Numbered from the stretch's first letter, positions 1 through 11,060 are shown. The stretch is 64,000 nucleotides of DNA from Malus domestica (GCF_042453785.1 NC_091671.1:11292001-11356000), one strand, 5' to 3'. Numbers and translations: made by a program. The notes: generated from the sequence alone by a model not told the origin.

Positions 1-606
1 GTTTTGCGTTTCGGTACTGTTCTATCTTTGAACACTAATAAACTTTCGAAATTCGATAACGGAATGTGTAGTATCCATGGTGGACAGGATAATGCACTCA
101 CTCTGAGAAAGATTAGTTGTGTTCAGTTAATATTTGCTTAATTAAGCTTCTATACTATATTTGGTTATGGAATTTGACACTGACCATTAATAAAACTTTC
201 GCGAAAGACGACTAAAAGAATGCAACTTGTTATGTTTAGTAGTTGCAATTTCTTGGAATTGTATGTGGGTTTTGTGAATTTCTATTTCCCATCTTGGACG
301 ATAGTTTGAACTTTCATTTTTCAGATGCACTTAATGAAATTTGATTGAACAAATTCACTGTGAGAAATTTTCTTCGTGTTCTCAGCATTTGCTTAATTAG
401 TTGTCTGTCTTATAATTGATTATGGATTTTATGGTTTGAACTTATTAGAGGGAATGGAATATGTTGAATTATGATATGACGTAAGCAATGTTGTTTTATT
501 TATATCGGAATCAAGAATGTTGGATCAGCTAGTTACTATGCTTGAGTCTCTTTACACCCATAAATGGAGCTTGTTGGCATTTTAAATATGTATTTTACAT
601 ATGCAG
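1..606 (+). other. Intron 1 of RBR gene copy A (5' part of gene off window)
   Basis: The window opens inside an intron. The sequence aligns almost base for base with intron 1 of copy B (from about 26054) up to the acceptor AG at 605-606. Exon 1 of copy A lies left of the window. No other feature was seen here. Confidence 0.85.
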
Positions 607-1828
607 ATAACTGGTAAATGGACAGCAAAGCAGCGCAAGGTAGCAATGCTTGTCAGTCAGGTTAAGAGCCTTCAAGCAAAGTTTGCAGTTTGCAACCCAA
701 TGCTTGTGCCCCGATTTGATATTAAATTTGCATTTAAACTAGCAAGAGATGCAATAGATTCTCAGTCTCAGACTAATCAGTCTGCACAATCTATCACTTC
801 CAAGAATGTGAATGAGACTTGCGTGATATGTTTGGAAGCTACTGATGTTAACCAAATGTTTTCGGTTGATGGCTGCCTGCATCGGTATTGCTTTTCTTGT
901 ATGAAGCAACATGTAGAGGTGAAGTTGCTTCATGGGATGATTCCTAGATGCCCTCATGAAGACTGTAAGTCTGATCTTACTGTTGATAGTTGTGCAAAAT
1001 TCTTGACACCGAAACATGTGGAGACCATGCGCCAACGCATAAAGGAAGCTTCAATTCCTGCCACAGAGAAAGTTTATTGCCCGTACCCAAGGTGCTCCGC
1101 TTTAATGTCAAAACATGAACTTTTACAAGACGTGAAATCGCGGGATGTGGAATTATCAGGAGTTCGAAAATGCTTGAAATGTCAGTGCCTTTTTTGTATC
1201 AACTGTAAAGTCCCTTGGCACAGAAACAGAACATGCACCGACTACAAAAGGTTGACTCCTCATCCCTCAGAAGATACAAAGCTAAAGTCTCTTGCCTCAA
1301 CGAATCTGTGGCGCCAGTGTGTGAAGTGCAACCATATGATTGAACTTGCTGAAGGTTGCTACCACATGACTTGCAGGTATTTACTTTTTAATATTATTTT
1401 CAGTAAATTAAAAACCTGAGAGAATAAGATTTGTTGTAACATTACAATTTGTTGCTGTTTTTGAGGTGTTGCACGCACAATTGATGTCATAACTCGAAAA
1501 TTAAAAGGTCATACCTTTGGCTGTTATATGAAAACTGTTGTATTGTATCGTAATAGAAAATTTGAAAGCTGTTGTATCAAGTTTGCAAGCAACTCTATCT
1601 ACGTCATCTTATTACTCATCCTAATGCACTGATCTCTTTTGCAGGTGCGGGCATGAGTTTTGTTATAATTGTGGAGGCGAGTGGAAAGACAAAAAGGCAA
1701 CATGCTCATGCCCACTATGGGATGAGGGTAATATTTTGTATGATGAAGATGATGAAGATTTTGATTTTGATGAAGAGGATGTGTTAGAGTCAGATTCTGA
1801 GAGGTATATGATTCTGACTCAGTCATAA
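607..1828 (+). CDS. RBR-type (RING-IBR-RING) E3 ubiquitin ligase, copy A, 5'-partial
   Basis: Exon 2 is 607-1376 and exon 3 is 1645-1828, with GT-AG borders. Exon 2 encodes the second half of an RNase H-like domain, then RING1 (starting CVICLEATDV), the IBR (CPYPRCSALMS ... CINCKVPWH) and the first half of RING2, including the catalytic cysteine in GCYHMTC. Exon 3 completes RING2 (CGHEFCYNCG ... CSCPLW). RBR ligases take ubiquitin from E2 as a thioester on that cysteine and pass it to substrate. Nearly identical to copy B. Against B, exon 3 has a 1-bp deletion near 1804-1808 that shifts the last about 8 codons and gives an earlier stop; RING2 is untouched. A possible alternative last exon lies at 10087-10882. 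Exon 1 is outside the window, so function of the whole protein cannot be judged. Confidence 0.88.
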
Positions 1829-1902
1829 TGTTCTAACATCCCCCTCTCTAAAGAGGCCTTCCCTCAAATTTTCTCTGTTCGGAACATATTTTATAATATT
1901 TA

Positions 1903-2520
1903 CAACAACAACAACAAAGCCTTTTTCCACTAAGTGGGGTCGGCTATATGAATCCTAGAACGCCATTGCGCTCGGTTTTGTGTCCTGTCCTCCGTTAGAT
2001 CCAAGTACTCAAGTCTTTTCTTAGGGTCTCTTCCAAAGTTTTCCTAGGTCTTCCTCTACCCCTTCGGCCCTGAACCTCTGTCCCGTAGTCACATTTTCGA
2101 ACCGGAGCATGAGTAGGACTTCTTTGCACATGTCCAAACCACCGGAACCGATTTTCTCTCATATTTCCTTCAATTTTGGCTACTCCTACTTTACCTCGGA
2201 TATCCTCATTCCCAATCTTATCCTTTCTCGTGTGCCCATACATCCCACGAAGCATCCTCATCTCCGCTACACCCATTTTGTGTACGTGTTGATGCTTCAC
2301 CGCCCAATATTCTGTGCCATACATCGCTGGCCTTATTGCCATCCTATAAAATTTTCTCTTGAGCTTCAGTGGCCTACGACGGTCACACAACACGCCGGAT
2401 GCACTCTTACACTTCATCCATCCAGCTTGTATTCTATGGTTGAGATCTCCATCTAATTCTCCGTTCTCTTGCAAGATAGATCCTAGGTAGCGAAAACGGT
2501 CACTTTTTGTGATCTTCGCT
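1903..2520 (-). mobile_element. RTE-like LINE, 5'-truncated 3' fragment with (TTG)n tail
   Basis: The minus strand encodes the C-terminal part of a LINE reverse transcriptase ([11 protein letters not shown] ... [20 protein letters not shown]) and ends in a short 3' UTR with about five TTG units at 1901-1918. It overlaps in content the 3' end of the larger LINE at 6407-9679 but differs at many residues, so it is not a recent copy of it. The join with the LARD-like sequence is near 2515-2540. Confidence 0.8.
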
Positions 2521-4113
2521 AGATTGCTCCGGTCATTAGTGTGGATAAGTATATAAATGGATAGAGATAGGAAAGCAAACACAAGATGTACGTGGTTCAC
2601 CCAGATTGGCTACGTCCACGGAATAGAGGAGTTCTCATTAATTGTGAAGGGTTTACACAAGTACATAGGTTCAGGCTCTCCTTTAGTGAGTACAAGTGAA
2701 TGATTTAGTACAAATGATATTAGGAAATATTGTGGGAGAATGATCTCGTAGCCACGAAACTTCTAAGTACCGGAGTGTGGTATCGTCTTGACTTGCCTTA
2801 TCTGTCTCATAGGTAGATGTGGCATCTTCTCTGGAAGTACTCTTCCTCCCTCCAGGGGTGGTATCTGTAACTGATGGAGATGCACAAGGTAATGTATCAA
2901 TTTCACTTGAAGCTTACTTGTAGTTTCATGCTTGGTCAAGCGCGATACAAACCATGTAGTAGGAGTCCCCCAAGTTGCCGAGCTAGGGGATCTGCTGAAA
3001 GAGGTGACAGACAAGGTAAGCAATCAGAGCTCCGGCTGATTGTTCACATTCTCCCTATCTTGCAGGCAGCATGAAGGATAAAGAGAAGAAAAATGAGAAG
3101 AGATGATATGGGATACTTTTGCTTTTGAAGAAGTAACTTTCCACAGGCTTATTCTTGAACTGGGCTGGAGGGTTTTCTGGTTTCCTCCAGAGTATAAGGC
3201 CGACTGAAGAATTTGAGGGTCAAAACAAGTCCATCAAATCTAGAGTACGTTCGACCCTACTGATATGGGATACTTTTGCTTTTGACAGAGTAGTGGATGT
3301 ATCGGCACGTGTGCTGTTACGCTTGTCTCCACATGCTTCCTTGTATCCTTCTCACTTGCCCTATCTGTTCCTCAGGCAGATGCGGTATCTTCCCTGGAAG
3401 CATAAGATGTTGAAGATGAGTACTCGAGAGCAATGCCAGGTAAGTAATCAGGTAAGGGTTCCAGGCAGTCAGTTCCTGGTTGGAAGCTTGATTCCAAGTG
3501 CTGACTGATTGCTCTCTTTCTCCTTGTCTTACAGGTAAGAACAAGGCCAAGGGAAAAGACAGGGAAAAAGCATGATATGGGATACTCTTGCTTTTAACCC
3601 TGATGATATGAGATATTCTTGCTCTAGTATAGCTTGTTTACAGAGGTATTATCGGGGGGAAAGAAAGCTGAATATTTCGAAAGGCTTCGTTGGGAGTGCC
3701 CTCTCAGATAGGAGAAAGGGTTGAGCATTTTTGCAGGTCTGCCTGTCCGTTAGGGATGGAGGTCGACATATATAGGAGTCTCCCTAACATCAAGTAATAA
3801 TGCTATTCCTTTACCCTGCTTGGTCATAGCACGGTAGTGGGAGCTGCCAGCTTCACATGTTTTAACTCTGTCAGAGCACTTTGAAAAAGTGGTCTGTGGT
3901 ATCTGGAAAGCTGATGTTGCGTGTGAAGATTACAGACAATCTTTATCCAAGGAGATCCAGCTCTTGAAGTTGGGAAAGTGGTGTCTCTTCGGTTTTCGAA
4001 CAAGCAATCCTGTCGGGGATCTGGCTCTCGAGATTCGGAGAACGATGCATCTTCGATTTTTGAGAAAGCAATCCTGCTGGGGGTCTGGCTCTCGAGATTC
4101 GGAGAGCGGTGTC

Positions 4114-4765
4114 TCTTCGATTTTTGAGAAAGTAATCATGTTGGGAGTCTGGCTTTCGGGATTCGGAGGGCGGTGCCTCTTCGATTTTGGAGCAAGCAAT
4201 CTTGTTGGGAGTGTTTTCTCGAATGTGAGTAAAGGTTGGGCATGTTTGCTAGTCTACCTTGCCACGAAGCACAGAGGTTGACACACAGGGACTTTCCAAT
4301 TATCCAGCAGTGGTACTGTTCCTTTACCCTCTCTTCGATTTTTGAGAAAGTAATCCTGTTGGGAGTCTGGCTCTCGAGATTCGGAGGGCGGTGCCTCTTC
4401 GATTTTGGAGCAAGCAATCTTGTTGGGAGTGTTTTCTCGAATGTGAGTAAAGGTTGGGCATGTTTGCTAGTCTACCTTGCCACGAAGCACAAAGGTTGAC
4501 ACACAGGGACTTTCCAATTATCCAGCAGTGGTACTGTTCCTTTACCCTCTCTTCGATTTTTGAGAAAGTAATCATGTTGGGAGTCTGGCTCTCGAGATTC
4601 GGAGGGCGGTGCCTCTTCAATTTTGGAGCAAGCAATCTTGTTGGGAGTGTTTTCTCGAATGTGAGTAAAGGTTGGGCATGTTTGCTAGTCTACCTTGCCA
4701 CGAAGCACAGAGGTTGACACACCGGGACTTTCCAATTATCCAGCAGTGGTACTGTTCCTTTACCC
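4114..4765 (+). repeat. Three tandem copies of a 218-bp unit in the LARD-like element
   Basis: Units begin near 4114, 4332 and 4550, each starting TCTTCGATTTTTGAGAAAG and ending after CTGTTCCTTTACCC. The copies are nearly identical, so the expansion is recent or homogenised. Confidence 0.9.
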
Positions 4766-5089
4766 TTGTGGGTAATAATATGGTAGCTAGACCTTCAAAA
4801 TTTATGTGTCTAAACTTTGTTAGTGTTGTTTCTTTGCAATTCTTTTACCCTTCTTGGTCAGAGCGATGTAGTGGAAGCTGCAAGCTTCACGTGTCTCAAC
4901 TTTGTCAGAGAACTTTGGCAAAGTTATCTGTGGTACCCATGAGCTACTGTTGCGTGTAGGAAGTGGGTGATTGAACAGTACGATTCATGTGCTTTCTACT
5001 TCGCCAGAAATCTTCGACAGAATGCCCATAATTTCCGCAAAGCTGAGTGTGCGTGTGACAGGTGCTGACAAGGCTGGAAAAGTAGGTGC

Positions 5090-5330
5090 CTCTTCGATTT
5101 CTGAGATCGGCCCTCGTGGTCTCTGAGCAGCCCAACTTTTGAGAAAGCAAGCCTCTTCGATTTCTGGGATCGGCCTTCGTGGTCTTTGAGCAGCCCAGCT
5201 TTTGAGAAAGCAAACGCCTCTTCGATTTCTGAGATCGACCCTCGTGGTCTCTGAGCAGCCCAGCTTTTGAGAAAGCAAATGCCTCTTCGATTTCTGAGCA
5301 GGCGCCTCTTCGATTTCTGAAGCTTCGTCG
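5090..5330 (+). repeat. About 65-bp tandem repeats in the LARD-like element
   Basis: Three full units plus partial ones of CCTCTTCGATTTCTGAGATC ... GAGCAGCCCAGCTTTTGAG, immediately upstream of the element's ORF. Apparent long minus-strand ORFs here come only from the repeat. Confidence 0.85.
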
Positions 5331-5459
5331 AGTGCAGATTTTTATAGGGGCTGACATTAAGTTCCAAAGCACACTTGAATATCCACCAGTAGAAGCTCCG
5401 TTCTTGCACTTCTAAGATCTTGATTTGTCCGACCTCTTCTCTCTTCAACACCTTTGAAA

Positions 5460-6134
5460 ATGTCTGGCCCCTCCGACCGTCGTTTTGACTTGAACCTTGT
5501 TGAAGAGGCAGCCCCGCCTTCTCCAGACAACATATGGCGCCCATCCTTCGTCTCCCCTACTGGTCCTCTTACCGTTGGGGATTCCGTGATGAAGAATGAT
5601 ATGACCGCTGCGGTAGTGGCCAGGAACCTTCTCACTCCCAAAGATAACAGACTACTTTCCAAACGGTCTGATGAGTTGTCTGTTAAGGATTCTCTGGCTC
5701 TCAGTGTTCAGTGTGCAGGTTCTGTGTCTAATATGGCCCAACGCCTATTTGCTCGAACCCGCCAAGTTGAATCATTGGCGGCTGAAGTGATGAGTCTCAA
5801 ACAGGAGATTAGAGGGCTCAAGCATGAGAATAAACAGTTGCACCGGCTCGCACATGACTATGCTACAAACATGAAGAGGAAGCTTGACCAGATGAAGGAA
5901 TCTGATGGTCAGGTTTTACTTGATCATCAGAGATTTGTGGGTTTGTTCCAAAGGCATTTATTGCCTTCGTCTTCTGGGGCTGTACCGCGTGATGAAGCTC
6001 CAAATGATCAACCTCTGATGCCTCCTCCTTCTAGGGTTTTGTCCAGTACTGAGGCTCCGAATGATCCCCCTCCGGTGCCTTCTCTTTCTGGGGCTCTACC
6101 GACTGCTGAGACTTCTCCTAAGCAACCTTTGTGA
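5460..6134 (+). CDS. Coiled-coil protein of the LARD-like element, function unknown
   Basis: An intact 224-aa ORF starting MSGPSDRRFDLNLVEEAAPP. The N-terminal third is polar and proline-rich. A heptad-rich segment at about residues 95-150 (SLKQEIRGLKHENKQLHRLA) should form a coiled coil. The C-terminus has three degenerate proline/serine repeats ending near APNDQP, APNDPP and TAETSP. No gag zinc knuckle, protease or polymerase motif is present. The ATG at 5460 is the first in frame with a purine at -3. Proteins of this type recur in rosaceous genomes as repeat-encoded ORFs; the role is unknown and this copy need not be expressed. Confidence 0.6.
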   Translation: MSGPSDRRFDLNLVEEAAPPSPDNIWRPSFVSPTGPLTVGDSVMKNDMTAAVVARNLLTPKDNRLLSKRSDELSVKDSLALSVQCAGSVSNMAQRLFARTRQVESLAAEVMSLKQEIRGLKHENKQLHRLAHDYATNMKRKLDQMKESDGQVLLDHQRFVGLFQRHLLPSSSGAVPRDEAPNDQPLMPPPSRVLSSTEAPNDPPPVPSLSGALPTAETSPKQPL

Positions 6135-6406
6135 AGGCTCCCTCTTGTTTGTTTATTTTGACTCAAGTATATGTACATATTTGTAACTTATCGGGGATAT
6201 CAATAAATAAGCTTTCCTTCATTTCAACGTATTGTGTTAAATACACCAAAGCCTTCTTCGCTAAGTTCTTTGAATTTTCTTTTGTTGAAGCTTGTATGTT
6301 GAACCTTGTATGTTGAAGCTTTGTGAGTGGAGCATATAGGTTGAGGTAGTGTTCCCTTAATTTCCCGAGTGAGGAAAACTTCTCGGTTGGAGACTTGGAA
6401 AATCCA

Positions 6407-9400
6407 AGTCACTGAGTGGGATCAGCTATATGAATCTTAGAACGCCATTGTGTTCTGTCCTGTGTCATGTCCTCCGTTAGATCCAAGTACTCTAAGTCTT
6501 TTCTTAGTGTCTCTTCCAAAGTTTTCCTAGGTCTTCCTCTACCCCTTCGGCCCTGAACCTCTGTCCCATAGTCGCATCTTCTAATCGGAGCGTCAGTAGG
6601 TCTTCTTTGCACATGTCCAAACCACCGTAACCGATTTTCTCTCATATTTCCTTCAATTTCGGCTACTCCTACTTTACCCCGGATATCCTCATTCTTAATC
6701 TTATCCTTTCTCGTGTGCCCACACATCCACCGAAGCATCCTCATCTCCGCTACACCCATTTTGTGTACGTGTTGATGCTTCACCGCCCAACATTCTGTGC
6801 CATACAGCATCGTCGGCCTTATTGCCGTCCTATAAAATTTTCCCTTGAGCTTCAGTGGCATACGGCGGTCACACAACACGCCGGATGCACTCTTCCACTT
6901 CATCCATCCAGCTTGTATTCTATGGTTGAGATCTCCATCTAATTCTCCGTTCTTTTGCAAGATAGATCCTAGGTAACGAAAACGGTCGCTCTTTGGTATT
7001 TCTTGATCTCCGATCCTCACCCCTAACTCGTTTTGGCCTCCATTTGCACTGAACTTGCACTCCATATATTCTGTCTTTGATCGGCTTCGGCGAAGACCTT
7101 TAGATTCCAACACTTCTCTCCAAAGGTTAAGTTTTGCATTTACCCCTTCCTGAGTTTCATCTATCAACACTATATCGTCTGCGAAAAGCATACACCAAGG
7201 AATATCACCTTGAATATGTCCTGTTAACTCATCCATTACCAACGCAAAAAGGTAAGGACTTAAGGATGAGCCTTGATGTAATCCTACAGTTATGGGAAAG
7301 CTTTCGGTTTGTCCTTCATGAGTTCTTACGGCAGTCTTTGCTCCTTCATACATATCCTGTATAGCTTGGATATATGCTACTCGTACTCCTTTCTTCTCTA
7401 AAATCCTCCAAAGAATGTCTCTTGGGACCCTATCATACGCTTTTTCCAAATCTATAAAGACCATGTATAAATCCTTTTTCCCATCTCTATATCTTTCCAT
7501 CAATCTTCGTAAGAGATAGATTGCCTCCATGGTTGAGCGCCCTGGCATGAACCCGAATTGGTTGTCCGAAACCCGTGTCTCTTGCCTCAATCTATGCTCA
7601 ATGACTCTCTCCCAGAGCTTCATTGTATGACTCATTAGCTTAATACCCCTATAGTTCATGCAATTTTGTACATCGCCCTTATTCTTGTAGATAGGCACCA
7701 AAGTGCTCATTCGCCACTCATTCGGCATCTTCTTCGTTTTCAAAATCCTATTGAAAAGGTCAGTGAGCCATGTTATACCTGTCTCTCCCAAAACTTTCCA
7801 CACTTCGATTGGTATATCGTCTGGGCCTACTGCTTTTCTATGCTTCATCTTCTTCAAAGCTACAACCACTTCTTCCTTCCGGATTCTACGATAAAAAGAG
7901 TAGTTTCTACACTCTTCTGAGTTACTCAACTCCCCTAAAGAAGCACTCATTTCATGTCCTTCATTGAAAAGATTATGAAAATAACCTTTCCATCTGTCTT
8001 TAACCGCGTTCTCTGTAGCAAGAACCTTTCCATCCTCATCCTTGATGCACCTCACTTGGTTTAGGTCCCTTGTCTTCTTTTCCCTTGCTCTAGCTAGTTT
8101 ATAGATATCCAACTCTCTTTCTTTGGTATCTAGTCGCTTATACATATCGTCATAAGCCGCTAACTTAGCTTCTCTCATAGCTTTCTTCGCCTCTTGCTTC
8201 GCTTTTCTATACCTTTCACCATTTTCATCGGTCTTATCCTTGTATAAGGCTTTACAACATTCCTTCTTAGCCTTCACCTTTGCTTGTACCTCCTCATTCC
8301 ACCACCAAGGTTCCTTTTGGTGTGGGGCAAAGCCCTTTGACTCTCCTAATACCTCTTTTGCTACTTTTCGGATACAACTAGCCATGGAATCCCACATTTG
8401 GTTAGCTTCCCCCTCTCTATCCCACACACACTGGGTGATTACTTTCTCTTTGAAAATGGCTTGTTTTTCTTCTTTTAGATTCCACCATCTAGTCCTTGGG
8501 CACTTCCAAGTCTTGTTCTTTTTTCTCACTCTTTTGATATGTACATCCATCACCAACAAGCGATGTTGATTAGCCACGCTCTCTCCTGGTATAACTTTGC
8601 AATCCTTACAAGTTATACGATCCCTTTTCCTCATTAGAAGAAAATCTATTTGTGTTTTTGACGACCCACTCTTGTAGGTGATCACATGTTCTTCTCTCTT
8701 CTTAAAGAAGGTGTTGGCTAAGAAGAGATCATATGCCATTGCAAAATCCAAGATAGCTTCCCCATCCTCGTTTCTCTCCCCAAAACCATGGCCACCATGA
8801 AAACCTCCATAGTTGCCTGTCTCCCTGCCCACGTGTTCATTTAAATCTCCTCCTATAAATAACTTCTCCGTCTGAGCAATTCCTTGCACCAAGTCTCCAA
8901 GGTCTTCCCAAAATTTCTCCTTCGAACTCGTATCCAACCCTACTTGAGGTGCGTACGCACTAATCACATTGATAAGTTCTTGTCCTATTACAATCTTGAT
9001 TGCCATGATTCTATCTCCTACCCTCTTGACATCTACAACATCTTGTGTCAAGGTCTTGTCCACGATGATGCCAACACCGTTTCTCGTTCTATTTGTGCCC
9101 GAATACCATAGTTTAAACCCTGAGTTTTCTAGATCCTTTGCCTTACGACCAACCCACTTAGTTTCTTGTAGGCACATAATATTTATCCTTCTCCTCACCA
9201 TAACTTCTACTACTTCTATAGATTTTCCCGTCAAGGTTCCTATATTCCACGTTCCTAAACGCATTTTGCTCTCTTGAACTCTACCCTTCTGTCCTAGCTT
9301 CTTCACCCTTCCCCGTCTAATAGGATCAAAGTACTTCTTTTGTGTGTCCCGTGTAAAGTTGATAGGAGCATATGCTCCCAAACAACTTTGAGTAGAGTCG

Positions 9401-9679
9401 TTCGAAAAGAAGTTTCTATAGCCCCCTTGCTCATTTAACACTGCATCCGGGTGCCGATGGAGATACAGCGACCCTTGCTCACTTATCACTGTGCTCGGGC
9501 CACACAGCGCGCCACTTACGGGTGACGCCCTAGCTTTAGCGCGATTTCGTTCTGGATTCATTTTCATAAGGATTCGACGTGATCATGGAGTGCCGGCTGT
9601 CGACTACCTGACGCCCTCCCCCTCCTCCTTTATCCGGGCTTGGGACCGGCAATGTAAGATAAACTTACACGGCGGAGTT
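6407..9679 (-). mobile_element. RTE-like non-LTR retrotransposon (LINE), nearly full length
   Basis: The 5' end is at 9679, directly against the target duplication. A short GC-rich 5' UTR (9568-9679) is followed by one long ORF on the minus strand. The 3' end stops in the sequence CACTGAGTGGG, where LARD-like sequence begins, so the normal 3' UTR and TTG tail are missing. The LINE and LARD share microhomology at that join. Confidence 0.85.
6409..9567 (-). CDS. LINE ORF: endonuclease plus reverse transcriptase, intact
   Basis: An uninterrupted 1052-aa ORF. Residues about 100-350 form an APE-type endonuclease ([10 protein letters not shown], the metal-binding Glu in [21 protein letters not shown], and the terminal [10 protein letters not shown]). 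Residues about 560-830 form the reverse transcriptase ([54 protein letters not shown]) with catalytic FADD. The C-terminal part contains [11 protein letters not shown] and a basic RGRGRPRK stretch. These proteins drive target-primed reverse transcription: the endonuclease nicks DNA and the RT copies element RNA from the nick. All key motifs are readable with no stop. The lost 3' tail probably prevents this copy from mobilising itself normally. Confidence 0.88.
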   Translation of the reverse strand: MKMNPERNRAKARASPVSGALCGPSTVISEQGSLYLHRHPDAVLNEQGGYRNFFSNDSTQSCLGAYAPINFTRDTQKKYFDPIRRGRVKKLGQKGRVQESKMRLGTWNIGTLTGKSIEVVEVMVRRRINIMCLQETKWVGRKAKDLENSGFKLWYSGTNRTRNGVGIIVDKTLTQDVVDVKRVGDRIMAIKIVIGQELINVISAYAPQVGLDTSSKEKFWEDLGDLVQGIAQTEKLFIGGDLNEHVGRETGNYGGFHGGHGFGERNEDGEAILDFAMAYDLFLANTFFKKREEHVITYKSGSSKTQIDFLLMRKRDRITCKDCKVIPGESVANQHRLLVMDVHIKRVRKKNKTWKCPRTRWWNLKEEKQAIFKEKVITQCVWDREGEANQMWDSMASCIRKVAKEVLGESKGFAPHQKEPWWWNEEVQAKVKAKKECCKALYKDKTDENGERYRKAKQEAKKAMREAKLAAYDDMYKRLDTKERELDIYKLARAREKKTRDLNQVRCIKDEDGKVLATENAVKDRWKGYFHNLFNEGHEMSASLGELSNSEECRNYSFYRRIRKEEVVVALKKMKHRKAVGPDDIPIEVWKVLGETGITWLTDLFNRILKTKKMPNEWRMSTLVPIYKNKGDVQNCMNYRGIKLMSHTMKLWERVIEHRLRQETRVSDNQFGFMPGRSTMEAIYLLRRLMERYRDGKKDLYMVFIDLEKAYDRVPRDILWRILEKKGVRVAYIQAIQDMYEGAKTAVRTHEGQTESFPITVGLHQGSSLSPYLFALVMDELTGHIQGDIPWCMLFADDIVLIDETQEGVNAKLNLWREVLESKGLRRSRSKTEYMECKFSANGGQNELGVRIGDQEIPKSDRFRYLGSILQKNGELDGDLNHRIQAGWMKWKSASGVLCDRRMPLKLKGKFYRTAIRPTMLYGTECWAVKHQHVHKMGVAEMRMLRWMCGHTRKDKIKNEDIRGKVGVAEIEGNMRENRLRWFGHVQRRPTDAPIRRCDYGTEVQGRRGRGRPRKTLEETLRKDLEYLDLTEDMTQDRTQWRSKIHIADPTQ

Positions 9680-10086
9680 ATATTTTATAATATTTATGTC
9701 AATATATTGTGCAAAGTATAAATCGAATTTCTTTATTTTGATTCTCAACTGCTTGTTCACAAGGTTTTTCCATCTCTTAATTATTGTAAAGAAAGGAGAA
9801 CATACAGTGAAAAAAGCCTGCACTGCCACAATTGAGCTCATAAATAACGTCACAGGACAGAACGGACAGTTGATGATTACGGTGGACACACTAGGATAGT
9901 GAATATGTTTTATAATGTTTTGTGTGTTGTGTGTGTTTCAGACTGTACCATTGTTTGAGATCTGCATTTTTCTCGGTATTATGCTTATCGTAATTGAAAT
10001 CTATCGAAGATCTTTTCACTTAGTTTGCAAGTAACTATGCTTATGTCATTTCGGTAATCATGTTCTTGCTGTTTTTGCTTTTGCAG
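9680..10086 (+). other. Rest of the intron of copy A ahead of the alternative terminal exon
   Basis: Aligns with copy B 27945-28295 and ends in the acceptor TTTTGCAG at 10079-10086. A has a small extra segment near 9845-9900 relative to B. No independent feature seen. Confidence 0.75.
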
Positions 10087-10882
10087 ACATGCTCCTTGGT
10101 TTTGCTATGACTGTGGACAGTCTACGGACTACATGGGAGCATGTTTATGCCCAGTTTTGTTTGAAGATGATATCTTGTTTGACGGAGATAGTGATACTCA
10201 GGAGTTGAAGAAAGATGAATATGAAGGTGAAGTTGAGGATGAAGGCCTAGAAGAAGACGGATATGAAGATGAAAGTGGGCAGGAGGTTCAGGAAGAGAAG
10301 CATATCTTGCCTGCTGAAGATGGTAGAGATCTTGATGAAGAATACGAGGAAGATGAGGAATTCTGTGACTCTGACTGCGAATGCTATGAAGATGAGGTTC
10401 ATGAGAAAGAGGTTCGAGAGGATGTTCAGGATGAATGGTTGGAGCAAGGGCAGGAAGATGAGAACTTCTATGCGGAAAATGATATAGATTTTGGTGACGA
10501 ATATGAGGAAGATGAAGAGGAGTACTGGGACTCTGACTATGAATATGAAGAGGAAGGATTTGAAGATGAAAGCGGGGAGGAGGAGGTTCAGGAAGAGAAT
10601 AATATCTTGCCTGCTGAAGATGGTAGAGATCTTGATGAAGAATGTGTGGAGGATGAGGAGTTCTGTGACTCTGACTGCGAATGCTATGAAGATGAAGTTC
10701 ATGAGAAAGAGGTTCGAGAGGACGTTCAGGATGAATGGTTGGAGCAAGGTCAGGAAGTTGAGAACTTTTATGCGGAAAATGATACTGATTTTGGTGACGG
10801 ATATGAGGAAGATGAAGAGTACTGTGACTTTGGCTGCGACCGCGACAGTGACTGCTACGACTCTAACTCAGATTATTACTGA
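10087..10882 (+). CDS. Candidate alternative terminal exon of RBR copy A (RING2 end plus acidic tail)
   Basis: After an acceptor at 10085-10086 the reading frame fits the donor at 1376 (AG|A) and continues for 264 codons. It starts HAPWFCYDCG ... CLCPVLFEDD, which matches the layout of the normal RING2 end (CGHEFCYNCG ... CSCPLW) with the first zinc ligand changed from Cys to His. The remainder is a very acidic Glu/Asp tail with scattered Cys, containing a 100-residue direct duplication, ending DSNSDYY. Copy B has the same exon at 28296-28794. Since exon 3 ends in a stop, the two exons would be mutually exclusive. In copy A the 7.8-kb insertion makes the required intron about 8.7 kb. Either a true alternative 3' exon or a duplicated exon kept open by chance; transcript data are needed to decide. 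Confidence 0.6.
10250..10850 (+). repeat. 300-bp in-frame tandem duplication in the acidic exon of copy A
   Basis: The sequence tggtagagatcttgatgaag occurs at 10321 and 10621, and the segment encoding CDSDCECYEDEVHEKEVRED recurs exactly 300 bp apart. Copy B has only one unit (28500-28720), so the duplication is specific to A. Confidence 0.88.
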
Positions 10883-11060
10883 TGAACAAAAATATGGCTG
10901 GTATTCTTTGTACGAAGTAACCTGCAGAAGGGGCAAAAAAATGGTGTTTGAAGTATCAACAAATTATTTCTTTTTGTTCTCAATTGCTTGTCCATGAGGG
11001 TTTCTGTTTGATCCGTCCGGTTTGACTTGTTTTAGTACATAAGAGAGGGAGGAAATGGTC

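Larger units (their letters stand above)
2521..6406 (+). mobile_element. LARD-like non-autonomous retroelement (high-copy rosaceous repeat), partial
   Basis: This block has no gag or pol but carries tandem repeats (4114-4765, 5090-5330) and one intact ORF (5460-6134). Spliced-looking stretches with repeated motifs (for example GATATGGGATACTTTTGC near 3108, 3268 and 3575) give it a modular look. I recognise the style as a high-copy apple/pear LARD-type repeat; this is recognition without a search. Clear terminal LTRs were not found, so both ends are probably truncated at the LINE junctions. A shorter piece of the same family lies inverted at 48258-48452. Confidence 0.6.
1903..9679 (-). mobile_element. 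Composite retroelement insertion: LINE / LARD / LINE 3' fragment with one 17-bp TSD
   Basis: The 17-bp sequence atattttataatattta flanks the block at 1886-1902 and 9680-9696 and occurs once at the matching empty site in copy B (27945-27961). On the minus strand the order is a near full-length RTE-like LINE (9679 to 6407), a LARD-like element in antisense (6406 to about 2521), and a 5'-truncated LINE 3' end (about 2520 to 1903) ending in (TTG)n. The single target duplication says the whole 7.8-kb block behaves as one insertion. It lies between the two candidate terminal exons of copy A. Confidence 0.8.

Noticed and set aside
3889..4959. Chain of similar plus-strand ORFs of about 87 codons
   Set aside because: They arise from the 218-bp tandem units; the common peptide is an artefact of the repeat.
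4944..5544. Overlapping minus-strand ORFs in two frames
   Set aside because: Produced by the 65-bp tandem repeats of the LARD-like element; no domain and no start context.
7134..8569. Plus-strand ORFs across the LINE
   Set aside because: Shadows of the long minus-strand LINE ORF.
10247..10747. Minus-strand ORF of 166 codons with hydrophobic repeats
   Set aside because: Antisense shadow of the acidic exon; GAA/GAT codons read backwards give Phe/Ile/Leu.
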